Positions 44,815 through 56,576 of a stretch of 64,000 nucleotides of DNA are shown one piece after another. The stretch's first letter is position 1. Each line of letters opens with the position of its first letter. The notes below the pieces were generated by a model, which worked only from the letters and a program-made list of their open reading frames with translations, was not told where the DNA came from and did no database searches. The stretch is from Ananas comosus (taxonomy: Eukaryota > Streptophyta > Magnoliopsida > Poales > Bromeliaceae), in contig NC_033628.1 in NCBI RefSeq assembly GCF_001540865.1, positions 10,210,069 to 10,274,068 on the forward strand, written 5' to 3'. Both the position numbers and the translations under genes were made by a program.

Positions 44815-45192
44815 ACTTCTCATATGTTCCTCCGTTATTCTAACATATCCCTACTACAATTATCATCCATTAAGTTATTTTGGGTTAAACGTGAGTTGAA
44901 TATCTACTAGAATTTAAAAAAATTAAAATATTTCTTTTGTCCTTATTTAAGGGCAAATAAGAAAAATTTGTGACGATAAAAGGGTACATTTGAAAAATTA
45001 AAATATCAAAATACTTTTTTTCAAAAAGGACAAATAAAAATGGTTGGTGATGATAAAAGAGTATATTTGAAAAGACAAAAAATTAAAATACTTCTTTTGC
45101 CCTAACTGAAGGGTAAATAAAGAAAAACTGGTAATGATAAAAGAGTATATTAGAAAGGATAAAATAGTAAGTTTATAGAGATAACGACTATT

Positions 45193-45350
45193 CTTTTAGA
45201 GATAGGTAGCACGCTATCCGCTTCGTTTATTTCATTTAGAAATAAATTTAATTAGAAATGTGAATCAACTAGGACTAGAATTCGAACTTGGGTCTCGGGT
45301 ACTAACCACCAAGCCTTTTGCCACTTGCTCTAGAGACGGTTGCGAACAGT
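45193..45350 (-). mobile_element. tRNA-derived SINE, copy b
   Basis: Reverse orientation: GATAGGTAGCACGCTATCCGC, TTTATTTCATTTAGAAATAAA, GAATTCGAACTTGGGTCTCGG and AAGCCTTTTGCCACTTGCTC. Matches the copies at 50379 and 56299. No clean target duplication could be read. Confidence 0.65.
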
Positions 45351-45402
45351 AGAGATATATTTGAAATAACTTAGAATGTAAAAATAGTATTTTTAACACT
45401 AG

Positions 45403-47445
45403 GGGCGTGTTTGGTTCGCTTCTTTTTCACCATAGAATCGGAATCGGAATGGGTGAATCCGTTTATGGGTGTTTGGTACGCGGGAGTCCTATTCCGATTT
45501 CGATTCCCGAATAGAATGGGAATCCCTGAATCACCCTTTTTTTCAATCCGGCATAGGAGGGCGGATTGAAAGTTGAATCCGGACGGAATGGATATTTATT
45601 TTTTCAACTTTTTTAATTAAAATATGAGTTAAAATTTAAAAATTAAATATATAATTTTAAATTTTAATTTGGACTTAAATTAAAAATTAAAATGTAATCA
45701 AGTATTTCGAATCTAACTTATGAATTTGAATTTAAATTAAATTTTAATTTATATAAAGNTATTCTATTTCACTTCAATAGTTCCATGTACAAATCGATTT
45801 GGCTTTTTTAAAAAAAAATTTTTTTCCAACAATGAACATGACACCTATTTAAACTGTTGGTTTATGTAAATAATAATTGCTTTATTAACTTAGAACTTAG
45901 AACTTGCTGGCCGTTTCTCGCACAAATCGTAAAGAATTTGATGATTTATATTCAAGATTCTAACTTTAAAGTATAGTTACTTTACGTTTTCAGCTAAATT
46001 TATTTTTAAAAAATAAACAAATAAAGTTTTAATTAATGACTATGAAAAAATCAGTATTTGTGCCTTTTCGGAATGAGCGATTTATTTATTGAATGTATTG
46101 CTCGATATAAAAAAATAAAAATAAAATCTTTGGAGACTTGCTTAAGAATTTAAAAAATTTGTAAAATAAAAATAAAATCAAAAATTTAAAATATATGCGG
46201 ATATTAATTAGATTTTGTATTAGTGGAGCACACAAGACACAACTATATATAATTTGGTGTGAAATTGAGATGATAAGCTTCAATTGCGTAGCAATGCGTC
46301 AACGCATGAAATAAAATAAAGGAGTTTTTTTTTAAAAAAAAATAAAAATAAAAATCAACGGCTCTGTTTACGCAGCTGTGGACGGTCGCAGTAAAATATT
46401 AAAAAAATGAAACAAAAGAGACAGTGGGGCGTTGCGATAGGGATGTGTGTACCCGCCACATGACGTCACGTAGCACAACTTGTTTTCGTTTTTTATTTTT
46501 TTTAATTAAATCGAATTTGTGACTAAATGCAACGCATGTGTTATTTTTTTTTTAAAAAAATTATATATATATATATATATACTCTACAAAAATTTTAAAA
46601 TATTTGATATATTTTATCTTTTTGTTTTGGATATATTATTTTTAAATTCTATCAAATTAAAAAGACTCAAAATATCTCTTTTGTCTGTAACTTAAGGACA
46701 AATAAAAAAAAATATAAGCAGAAGGGTATATTTGAATGTGTCCCTAACTTAAGAATAAATAAAAAAATTGGTGACAATAAAATAATATATTTGAAGGGAC
46801 AAAATAATAACTTTTTAGAGATAATTTGGATTTTGGAATGTTAAAAGTTTTAATATAAAACCTTTTAAGAGAAATAAATAAAAAAATTGAAAATTTTTCA
46901 GAAATATATAAGCAATTGTCTCTTTTCTTTATAGGGATAATTGTGTATATCTCTCAAAACTTTAGAAATATTTAATTTATCCATACTTTTTTTTTGTTTC
47001 TAATATNTTATTCAAATTTTATTTCAAACTTAAATTAAATTTATGGATTCAAATTAAAATTTAAATTGTAATTTTAAATTTGAATTTGAATAAATAAAAA
47101 TTTAGTTTCATATTTTGAATTATCCACTCAACTTCAAAGATTAATTTATTTTAAAAAAATAGATTTAAAATTTGACATTAGTTTAAAATGTTGATGTAAA
47201 TTTTTAATATTTAATTTTTAATTTGAATTTGAATTAATATATTATAAAGATAATGTTAGTATATTAATTTGATTATGTTTTTTATATCTACCTGAACCAA
47301 ACATCAACAATGGGAATGATTTATTCCGATTCCGATTCAGGTGATGAACCAAACGGAATTAGGTAATGAGTCATTCCGATTCCGATTCCAGCTTATTTTG
47401 ATTCCGATTCCGATTCCAACTCCGACTTCGAACCAAACACGCCCT
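45403..47445. mobile_element. TIR element with GGGCGTGTTTGGTTCG ends
   Basis: Exact 16-bp inverted ends GGGCGTGTTTGGTTCG and CGAACCAAACACGCCC, flanked by TAG on both sides (a possible 3-bp target duplication). Subterminal GAATCGGAATCGGAAT and inverted ATTCCGATTCCGATTC extend the TIR. Most of the middle (45760-47006) is a block bounded by single Ns that copies 43579-44814, so the true element is probably under 800 bp. Confidence 0.75.
45760..47006. repeat. ~1.24 kb duplicated block, copy 2, bounded by single Ns
   Basis: Nearly identical to 43579-44814, down to the long A and TA runs, and bounded exactly by the Ns at 45759 and 47007. It splits a TIR element in which no natural breakpoint is visible. 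A misplaced contig or gap-fill is the simplest explanation. Confidence 0.85.
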
Positions 47446-47510
47446 AGTATTCTAAAAAGGATAAATCAGAAAATCAAAAATTTTTCAAGAATATATAAGT
47501 AATCGCCCCA

Positions 47511-50375
47511 TCTTTATATATATTTTTTTGAGTTCAAAATATACAAACCATACAAACAGAAGCGTAATGGTTTTAAAGACTCTGCATTGGAGGAAAAAGA
47601 TTGCGTGGAGGTGAAGTCTCAGTTTTGCATTGGTTAATATACACTCTATTATATTTCTCATCCAATCGTTTCTGTGGCAATAATGTATCATCATCATCAT
47701 CAATGTAACTATTTTGTATCTCCATCACTCACCGTCCATGACTATTTGTGTGGTTTGGTAGGATTCTGCGTTTCGCAAAAGCAGAATCAGTGGAAAGGAG
47801 GAGAAAAAGGAACGGCTCGCATTGAGCCACCTGTGGCCTGTGGATTGATTAGGGGGTGAAAGTACACCGGATTTGATAGAATGCGAACACGGATGTCAAA
47901 ATTATGTATTCGGTTGAATTCAATTGGATGTTATGTTTATAATATTTTGGAATTTGAATTTGGATATGAATATATTAGAATATTTCGAATGTTGAAGAAT
48001 AAAAAAAGTGGGAGTTGTAGCTTAGATGCTAGAGAGCTTTCTCTAATGTGAAAGGTGGGGGATTTGATTTTCCATACCCCAAATTATTGTTGCTGGGTAT
48101 TCATGCGTGCATACTGGTATATATTACTATCCGAATAATATTTAAATTCAAAGAAATATCCAATCTAATGTAAATGCGTTTTTAGAAAATTTAGCATCCG
48201 ACACAATCTGTATTCAAATTCTTATTCAAAAAACGAATATGGATGCGAGTGTGGTTTTGTCAAATATCCGTTCGTAATCGACCATTTTCACCCCTAGGAT
48301 TGATCAAGATTGGGTAGATTCCAATTGTTCTGAACCAAAGTACGGAGATCAAGGGCATGTTTGGGCCATGATTAAAATAAAAATGAAAAATAAAATTAGG
48401 CTGCATTGAAATTGAAAAATAAAACAATAAATTATTAAAAAGATATTTAGTTTATTATTATTAGATTGAAAATGAGAATGAATACTTAGAATTTTGAGAT
48501 AGGATTTTTGACTAAGAGATGGAAGAGTGATGAAGGAAGAGGAGGAAGAGGCTTTTGTGAGAATGAGGTTTGCGTGGTTTATTTTTTAATGAGCCAATCC
48601 GGAGTTCAAAGCCGAATGGGCCATAAATGAATCGGATCATAATTCTCATTCTGTAGTGGAATGAGAATCGGAATTCGATTTTTTTAAAACAAACAGCAAC
48701 TATTGGAACTAATGAATCTCTTTCTGATTCCGCAGTCTAAAATAAGTAAACCAAGCAAACCCTAAAGTTATAATTTTCTGTGAATTCATTGAAAAATTTA
48801 TAAATATATTTATACACTTTTTTAATATTAATTTTTGATAAAAATGTACAAAATTTATCTGAATTATAGACCATTTTGAATAGATACTCAATATTGCAAA
48901 ATTTTGATTGTACTGTCCAATTTTTTAATTTGTTTGAATCACTCAACGACACTTTGACTTTAACTTTTGAATGTGTAATTTATTTCTATTTCATACAATT
49001 TTTCAAAACTATAAATTTATTTAAATAAATAATTAAATTAAATTTTGAAGTCAAATTGCGACAGACCGTCTCAAATCAAACAAATTGAAATGTTGGATAA
49101 TAAAATTAAAATTTTGAAAGATTGATTACTATACATTTTTTTTTCCAAACTTTTTCGGCCTAATAATGTTGGTGGGCGTTCAATGTCAAACTTATACTTA
49201 CAGTCAAAATGGCTCTTTTTTGTAAACAATTTGGGCTCAAAATTTCTCGACCGTTCATGTTTGGAGCGAAAAATGTCGTTCACGATGGAATACCCCACCG
49301 ACCCCCATCCCACATTTACACATCCACTCCATTTTCTAGATCCTTCTTCAACGTAGTAAGGACACATCTGATATTGATGGCTGTCTAACGTTATCAGAAT
49401 AATGATAAAAAAAAAAAAGAAGTTAGGGCAGAAATGTATAGACGCATTTTTCTCTGCACTTCCGTCGAACTAAAATGATTTATCATTTTTTTTATTTATA
49501 TATAAATATATAATGCACTCTCCCTGCAATCACAGAGCGAGCGAAAATCGCTTCGGCTAAGAGCCAAATCAATTGTTAACTTGTTGGCTATAAGGTCCTG
49601 CATACGAGCGAGCCCATTGACCATGAGTGAGGGCCTAAAATGGATCCAGTTGGTCATATTGGATCGGGTTGCGCTTAACGACCGAATAAAGATGAGAATT
49701 TAGGGCCCGTTCTAGGTTAAAGAGGCCCACAATCCCCCACCCAGTACAAACCACTTCCATCATGAATAGGGGTGGAAAAATACGAGGAAAAATTTTGAGT
49801 GCGGAGCTTTCCAACGATAAGTTAAATGTGTTAATTTTATCTGCATCCAAAGAATTATAATCTTTCACTCAATAATTTAATTTTTTTTTATTTTAGCACT
49901 AAAAAATATATAACGAATCATTGAATGGAGGCAAAATTAATACCTGACAGTGGATTAGAAATTTCACAACAACACATTATTGAGGAGCCTACTAAAGATT
50001 TATTCAGAATACGATCTAAACCGGTTAACTTATTTAATCCTATCGAAGAAAAGGATAATCAGATCTCGACATTAAAATTCAGATAAGTAGCGTTAACGAC
50101 CTGATTCACATTAATAATTTAAATTGTATAAGTTAAGTTACATTGGATTGTTTTTTAAATTTTAAATAGTTTATTTTAGAAGGATGTATGAAACATCTCT
50201 ATATTTATGATATTTTTATTTTGAATATTCAAATTTTAAAATTTTGATTTTAATTTAATAGTACATTGTTTTTAACTTTTCTGAAATATCGCTTAAAATC
50301 AGGTCCAATTAGGTTTGGATCTGGACAGAGAGACCTGCTCCAATCTGGACACATCTGGACACAATATGTTGTCGA
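47511..50375. other. Intergenic DNA without a supported gene
   Basis: At 48010-48085 GAGTTGTAGCTTAGATGCTAGAGAGC and GGGGATTTGATTTTCCATACCCC vaguely resemble tRNA A and B boxes (SINE relic). At 48355-48690 AAGGGCATGTTTGGGCCATGATT may start another MITE. No coding region stands out. Confidence 0.45.
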
Positions 50376-50378
50376 AAA

Positions 50379-50536
50379 ACCAACCGTCTCTAGAGCAAGT
50401 GGCAAAGGGCTTGGTGGTTGATACCCGAGACCCAAGTTCGAATTCTAGTTGATTAATTTTACAGCTAAGTTTATTTCTTAATGAAATAAACAAAGCGGGT
50501 AGCGTGCTACCTATCTCAAAAAAAAAAAAAAAAAAA
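50379..50536 (+). mobile_element. tRNA-derived SINE, copy c (with target duplication)
   Basis: Starts about ACCAACCGTCTCTAGAGC. A-box-like AAGTGGCAAAGGGCTTGGTGG, B-box-like AAGTTCGAATTCTAG, then GCTAAGTTTATTTCTTAATG, GCGGGTAGCGTGCTACCTAT, CTC and a poly(A) tail. The target duplication ATGTTGTCG is at 50365-50373 and again right after the tail (50537-50545). Confidence 0.88.
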
Positions 50537-50546
50537 TGTTGTCGGA

Positions 50547-51445
50547 AATTCAGGTCTGGATTGGATCAAGAATCAGTAAATTTTACTGTCCCTAATGGTT
50601 TTTTAACCTCACTCATAGACCCCGCATTATAAATAAGGTAAAAATATATATAACTTATTTAAATTATGGACCATTTTGATTATCAAAATTATGATTTTAC
50701 CATCTAACATTTCAATTTGTTGGATTTGAGTCGGTCTTACATTAAAATTTAAACTAACTACTTATTTTAATAAATTTGTAGTTGCAACAATTGGACGGGA
50801 TATACTAACTACGTCTATGAATATAAACAACACATTCAAAGAGCTAATTATCTGCTTTAATAAATTTATACTTTCAAAATTTGTTTGAAATATATAAACT
50901 AAATCTGCAAATACGAATAAAGTATTCAAATTATGAAGTCAAAGTGTCATTAACTAATTCAAATCCAAAACATTAAAAGATTTTTATCTATAAATAATCC
51001 TCATAAATAGTTATTTATATTGAACTGAAGTAACAAGCATCAGCCCAAAATTTAAGAATCGACACAAATTCGAACTTTCGATCTTAAAATTAGATTTGAA
51101 ATGCTCAACTCAAATGCTGGAAAAGCCATGGAGATGTGGGCGAAGCACCCGACAAAGCTCTCCACTGTGATCTCTTTAATAATTGGTGCATAAATAAAGA
51201 ATATGCAGTCGCATTGTTGATATGGTGTCTTCAACAAATCAAATTATTTTTTTGAGATAACAAATTTCGTCATGATTTTTTTTTAAAAAAAATTTGTTAT
51301 ACTTTTCTCTCAAAAATGAAGATATGATTGACTAAATATAAACGATGTGAGATACCTACGAGCAAAATCTAAAGTAAAGAGTGAGAATCACCTTAGAAAA
51401 TAGAAACACATTAACAAAAATACTAGCAAATTTTTTTTTTTTTAA
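50547..51445. other. Intergenic DNA
   Basis: AT-rich, nothing recognised. Confidence 0.5.
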
Positions 51446-51465
51446 AAAAAAAACTAGCAAATAAT

Positions 51466-51608
51466 TGATCATTCCTAGTGTAAGTGATAAGAGAGTTTGT
51501 GGTTGTTACTCGATGTCTTAAGTTCGAATCTTAGTTATTTAATATTTTCAGCTAAATTTATTTTTTTATAAAATAAACAAAATATATAGCACGCTATCTT
51601 TTTCTCGA
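51466..51608 (+). mobile_element. tRNA-derived SINE, copy d (diverged)
   Basis: GTAAGTGATAAGAGAGTTTGTGGTT, AAGTTCGAATCTTAG, CAGCTAAATTTATTTTTTTA, ATAGCACGCTATCTTTTTCTCG and an A tail. Flanked by ACTAGCAAATAA at about 51452-51463 and ACTAGCAAATAA at about 51615-51626, a credible target duplication. Confidence 0.75.
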
Positions 51609-51626
51609 AAAAAATACTAGCAAATA

Positions 51627-52160
51627 AAGAAAAAGAAATGCTGCTGCTACATTCAAAGAATATATAGGTGCATATATTTTATTTTTCCATTAAATGATTT
51701 AGATAGTCTTTTTAAGTTTTTAATATTTTTTTAAAAAACAATGCTATCTGTATATTTTAAATGTGAGTGCAAATCTTGTACTCTCCTGTCCACTCGAAAT
51801 CTATTTCTTTAGGGAGAAAAATGGAATGTAAATTTTACATCAATTCCATTAAAGAGTTTAATTAGATAAGCCTTTTGGATTTTTTTAGTATGAAAAAAAA
51901 GAAATATGATAAGATTAATGTAAAAAATTATTTCTTAAATAAAAAAAGGTAAGATTTATATTTATTTTTGGATACACAAACAATATCACTCTTGCCAATA
52001 TTGTGTTCATTTGAAGTGTTTTCTCTTTGTGTGCTCTTGATCTAATCACATCATGGACACAATAAAGAGAATAAATAAATAAATAAGATTTAAACATAGC
52101 AATATAACTATTTCGAATACTTTATCTACAAGGCAGTTAAGGCAAGGCATGGCAAAATAT
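51627..52160. other. Intergenic DNA
   Basis: AT-rich with no gene. ATGCTGCTGCTACATTCAAAG near 51640 resembles the opening of 28400 (AATGCTACATTTACACC) but no element could be bounded. Confidence 0.45.
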
Positions 52161-52414
52161 GGGACAAAAACATCATTCCCAAACTACAAGTTTGGGAACA
52201 ATACAGATGGGTGCCACGTGGCAAGCGTACGCCCATTGCATGAGCGGGAAAGAAAGAAAAAGAAAAGACATCACGCGTCCTGATTTTTTGAGAGAGAAAG
52301 AAGCAGAGGAAGAGAAATGGATGGTGAGATGAGCGCACACTCGCAACGTGGGGCCCATCCACATCGTCCTCAACCTAACTAGTTTGGGAACGATGTCCAT
52401 ATAATTTTTGTCTC
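52161..52414. mobile_element. Small MITE with CATCRTTCCCAAACTA ends
   Basis: The left end GGGACAAAAACATCATTCCCAAACTA and right end TAGTTTGGGAACGATGTCC plus TTTTTGTCTC are inverted with a short offset. A moderately GC-rich interior contains GCCACGTGGCAAGCGTACG. No reading frame. Confidence 0.6.
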
Positions 52415-52564
52415 AAAATGTGCAAATATGGTTGTGTGTATTGTGAAGAATTAAATATGCGCGATGACCCACAAGCTGTAAAATTTCTATTATGTTTCTT
52501 TTGTGGTTCGTATCTTGTTGTCCGCACTCATTAGTTTGGTTCAATCGAACATCAAGTTTTTGTT

Positions 52565-52739
52565 ATAATCAGAGGCCATAAATCTAGCTCGTTATTCACG
52601 AATCAACTCGTGTTCGACTTGAAATTAGTTCGAATTTATTTGTTTAGTAAACGTACCATTTATGAGATCACTTTTTAAGAGCGAAAAATTAAATGAGCCA
52701 AATATGAATTGACTCTTGTTTGGTTCGATATAGGTCGGA

Positions 52740-52796
<57 letters not shown>

Positions 52797-53460
52797 NNNN
52801 NNNNNNNNNNNNNNNNNNNNNNNNNNNNNNNNNNNNNNNNNNNNNNNNNNNNNNNNNNNNNNNNNNNNNNNNNNNNNNNNNNNNNNNNNNNNNNNNNNNN
52901 NNNNNNNNNNNNNNNNNNNNNNNNNNNNNNNNNNNNNNNNNNNNNNNNNNNNNNNNNNNNNNNNNNNNNNNNNNNNNNNNNNNNNNNNNNNNNNNNNNNN
53001 NNNNNNNNNNNNNNNNNNNNNNNNNNNNNNNNNNNNNNNNNNNNNNNNNNNNNNNNNNNNNNNNNNNNNNNNNNNNNNNNNNNNNNNNNNNNNNNNNNNN
53101 NNNNNNNNNNNNNNNNNNNNNNNNNNNNNNNNNNNNNNNNNNNNNNNNNNNNNNNNNNNNNNNNNNNNNNNNNNNNNNNNNNNNNNNNNNNNNNNNNNNN
53201 NNNNNNNNNNNNNNNNNNNNNNNNNNNNNNNNNNNNNNNNNNNNNNNNNNNNNNNNNNNNNNNNNNNNNNNNNNNNNNNNNNNNNNNNNNNNNNNNNNNN
53301 NNNNNNNNNNNNNNNNNNNNNNNNNNNNNNNNNNNNNNNNNNNNNNNNNNNNNNNNNNNNNNNNNNNNNNNNNNNNNNNNNNNNNNNNNNNNNNNNNNNN
53401 NNNNNNNNNNNNNNNNNNNNNNNNNNNNNNNNNNNNNNNNNNNNNNNNNNNNNNNNNNNN

Positions 53461-53521
<61 letters not shown>

Positions 53522-53880
53522 TTGTTTTTTAGATTGAAATGTAGCAAATTTTGAATACTATTTTAAATCTTTTGTGTTCGATAGTATAACGTTTAAATTT
53601 TAATAATAATTAGTAATGCTAAGAGCAAAACAAAGCATCAATAATAATAAATTAAAAATAATAATACTGATTATACCTGACATGCATTAATATTTATTAA
53701 CTTTAATTCAAGCTGGGTCAAAATTTCGAAATAATTTGGAGCCAGCTTAAATTTATTTTGAGTAACAACAAGCTGGATTAATATCCTTAATTACTCATTT
53801 TAATATAAATTAAAGCGGTCAAGAAAAATCTAGCTCTATTATTTTCCAGCTCGCCCGTGTTCGGCTCGTTGACGGTTCTA
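52565..53880. mobile_element. GCTCG-rich hAT-like element containing an assembly gap
   Basis: GAGGCCATAAATCTAGCTCGTTATTCACGAATC at the left and CAGCTCGCCCGTGTTCGGCTCGTTGACGGTTCTAG at the right resemble the ends of the elements at 2515 and 57900 (family form TAGGGxTGxxAA...). The middle is a (TA)n run broken by Ns. Confidence 0.5.
52797..53460. other. Assembly gap (664 Ns) inside a (TA)n run
   Basis: Uncalled bases flanked on both sides by more than 50 bases of alternating AT (52743-52796 and 53461-53516). The true length of the microsatellite and of any inserted sequence is unknown. Reading frames through it are meaningless. Confidence 0.97.
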
Positions 53881-54497
53881 GTTATAACTTTGTAACATCT
53901 ATATATATAAATCTTTGTATTTGATTATCAAAAAATTACTTCAATAATAAATATCTACTATAAGCATATATTTTGGATCATTTTTATAAAATTAAAATTT
54001 TTTATTACAATAATATGTACATCCAAATACACTATTTAATTTGATGCGTTTGAATCTAATTATTACAGTTGAAACTGTATAAGAGAATTGTTGCTGCCGT
54101 CGGAGAAAGTAACTTAAATAAAATGTGTATTACCTGCTTCTAATCATCTTTTAGATAAAAAAAATTTATTTATTTTTTTTATATCGAAGGTAATTTTAAT
54201 ATCTCATATACAGAGCAATAATATGTTATATTTTATTTAATCAAATAATAAGATGCATAAACTAAAGAGCATTTTTAATTACACTCATTTAAAGAGTCCC
54301 TATTTCGGTGGTTAATTTGTCGATTTTTATGGTATGACATGACATGGCAATCGATAAAGCCTTAGATCGACCTACCTCTATCATTTGGTGGTTAAAACAT
54401 CACCGGGTGAGCAATCCCCCACCCTCTGATCTGGATCACAAAATATGACGAGCAATCCAAGGTTTGGAGCCATTTACTCGACAATTTACCCAACAAG
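53881..54497. other. Intergenic DNA
   Basis: AT-rich, no gene seen. Confidence 0.5.
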
Positions 54498-55640
54498 AGG
54501 CCGTTTGGTTGCTTATAGTTATAATCATATAGTAATTATAACTGTATATAAATACAAATTCGATATTTAGTTTGATGTATTTAATTTCAACTGTTGCAGT
54601 AGGAATTACGGGAGGAGGTCCAACTGTAGTAGTAGGAACTACGCCCAAATTGGCCGTAGTTCTAACTGCAGTATTTGGAAAGAGTAACTTTAAACGAAAG
54701 ATGAGCTTACCTCCTTAATTATTTTTTTAAACAAAAAATAATTTTTTTTACATTGAGGGTGCTGCGTTTGGTTTGCACTATGAAAGATTACTAGGAATAA
54801 AAAGATATCCGAAAATCTTATTCTTATTCATCCTATTACTAAGAATATGACATTTCTGTATTTGGTTCGTACGGTCATATTATTTAGTCATGCTATTTAA
54901 GATTACAAAAAAAATATACAATTAATTTATTTATTTTTTAATTAATTTTAGATAATGCTATAAAAAATTTGAAAAAAAAGGAGAGAGAACATAGGTTAGA
55001 GAGAGAGATATCATAATTAAAGAAATAGAAAGAGAAATGGAGTCGAGATTAGAAAGAATGAAATAGTTGAGATTTTAGAAAAAGAGGGAGAGAGAGAGCT
55101 TAGTTTAGAGAGAGAAAAATAATTGAAGTTTAAAGAGAAAAAGATAAATTTAGATAGAGACATAAGGTTAGAGTGTAAAGAAAAATAATACCAACTAGCC
55201 AGCGAGTAAAGAGAAAGAAAGAGATTAGACATATTATGATTATCCCGATCCATTAATATGAAGATATCCATCCTCTCTCAAGGGAATGAGATTAGTAATT
55301 TGGGATAAATCTCATTCCCAAGTAAATTTAATATTACCAACTAGATTACTTAGTGCGTTTAGCCAAACACCGCTATATTTTTTTATTCCTATTCAATTAC
55401 TAGGAATCTTAAAAAGATAATGCGAACCAAACGCACCCTGAAGGTAATCTCGCCATCATATATATAAAATAATAAAATTTTAAAAATTATTTCTCAACTA
55501 CGTGTAACCAAATAAATTATTTGCAGTTGCAATACTTTCTACTGTATCCAACCAAACTGGATAGTAGTTGCGACGGCTGCATTTTCAACTATATGCATCT
55601 CTAATATGTTACATTTATAATTATATCTAACCGAAAGATC
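54498..55640. mobile_element. GGCCGTTTGGTTGC element hosting a nested MITE
   Basis: GGCCGTTTGGTTGCTTATAGTTATAAT at the left and ATAATTATATCTAACCGAAAG at the right are loosely inverted. Internal GTAGTAGGAACTACGCCC and CAACTGTAGTAG words are partly palindromic. The boundary on the right is uncertain. Confidence 0.4.
54757..55438. mobile_element. MITE with GGGTGCTGCGTTTGGTTTGC ends
   Basis: The left end GGGTGCTGCGTTTGGTTTGC and right end GCGAACCAAACGCACCC are inverted, with TGA on both sides (3-bp target duplication). The interior has GA-rich DNA. The terminal motif is shared with the element at 45403. Confidence 0.7.
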
Positions 55641-56281
55641 CCGTTTGGTTTGGGGATAACAAAATTTATCCTTACTATTTGGACAATAAAGTATTTTTTT
55701 ATCAGAATATTTTATTCTGATTAAATTATATTATTTTCAATTATCACTGAATGCTCAGAATAACTTATTCCACCATTTTGATCGAATAGTGCTGTTCCAA
55801 TATTTAATTCCAAGTTTTATTAAGATTATATATTAAATTAAAGGAAGTTATCTAGACATTATATTATATAATAAATTATTTTTATTATGTAAATTATTAA
55901 TTATATTATTATATTAAAATATATTATTGGTACCTAAATATGATAATAAATTATACTTAAATCTTCTAATAAATTATTTTTATTAAATTTAAATTTAAGT
56001 AGAATTTTTTCAAGATATTAATTTTATGATAACTTATAAAATATACTAATTAAATCTGTAAAGATAAATGACACATTCAAATTTTAAAAGTTAAAGAGTC
56101 ACTAATTAATTCAAATCAAATAAATTAAAAAGTAAGTTGGTAAAATTCAAATTTTTTAAGATTAAATCGTAAAATTTAAATAGGTGATAGTTGAAATAAG
56201 ATTTATATATTTTTACGAAGGTAAAAAGAGTAAAGTTAAGGCGCCTCTTTCAAACTGCCAAACAATTGAGAAGGTATTATT
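55641..56281. other. Intergenic DNA
   Basis: AT-rich. CCCGTTTGGTTTGGGGATAAC at 55642 may be one end of another MITE, but the partner end was not found. Confidence 0.45.
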
Positions 56282-56298
56282 AACAGTTAATTCGGAAA

Positions 56299-56450
56299 AC
56301 CGACCGTCCCTAGAGTAAGTGGCAAAGGGGTTGGTGGTTGGTATCCGAGATCCAAATTCGAATCCTAGTTGATTCACATTTCTAGCTAAGTTTATTTCTA
56401 AATGAAATACACGAAGCGGGTAGCGTGCTATCTATCTCTAAAAAAAAAAA
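56299..56450 (+). mobile_element. tRNA-derived SINE, copy e (best preserved, with target duplication)
   Basis: Starts ACCGACCGTCCCTAGAG. A-box-like TAAGTGGCAAAGGGGTTGGTG, B-box-like AATTCGAATCCTAG, GCTAAGTTTATTTCTAAATG, GAAGCGGGTAGCGTGCTATC, then TATCTCT and poly(A). The target duplication AACAGTTAATTCGGAAA lies at 56282-56298 and immediately after the tail at 56451-56467, 17 bp, apparently perfect. Confidence 0.92.
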
Positions 56451-56576
56451 AACAGTTAATTCGGAAATAAAGTATAGAGAGGGTATTATTAACAGTTAAT
56501 TGGGACAAAAGTATAAAAACTTTTGAACTCCAGCCAAATTTCTGAATACAGGATAAGTCAATATTCAAGTTTTAGA

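Larger units (their letters stand above)
44737..47510. mobile_element. GGGRYAATTG-family MITE split by nested insertions
   Basis: The left end GGGATAATTGTGTATATCTCTC and right end AATATATAAGTAATCGCCCC are inverted and match the MITE at 6682-7201. The body is interrupted by a reverse SINE (about 45193-45350) and by the GGGCGTGTTTGGTTCG element at 45403-47445. Confidence 0.65.

Noticed and set aside
45403..47445. A 2 kb autonomous transposon
   Set aside because: The size comes almost wholly from the N-bounded duplicate block. No transposase frame exists.
48010..48085. tRNA-like A and B box words
   Set aside because: No cloverleaf can be drawn: the acceptor stem does not pair and the anticodon arm is missing. 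Probably a SINE relic.
52675..53547. Long open frames on both strands through the gap
   Set aside because: They consist of Tyr-Ile repeats from (TA)n plus uncalled bases.
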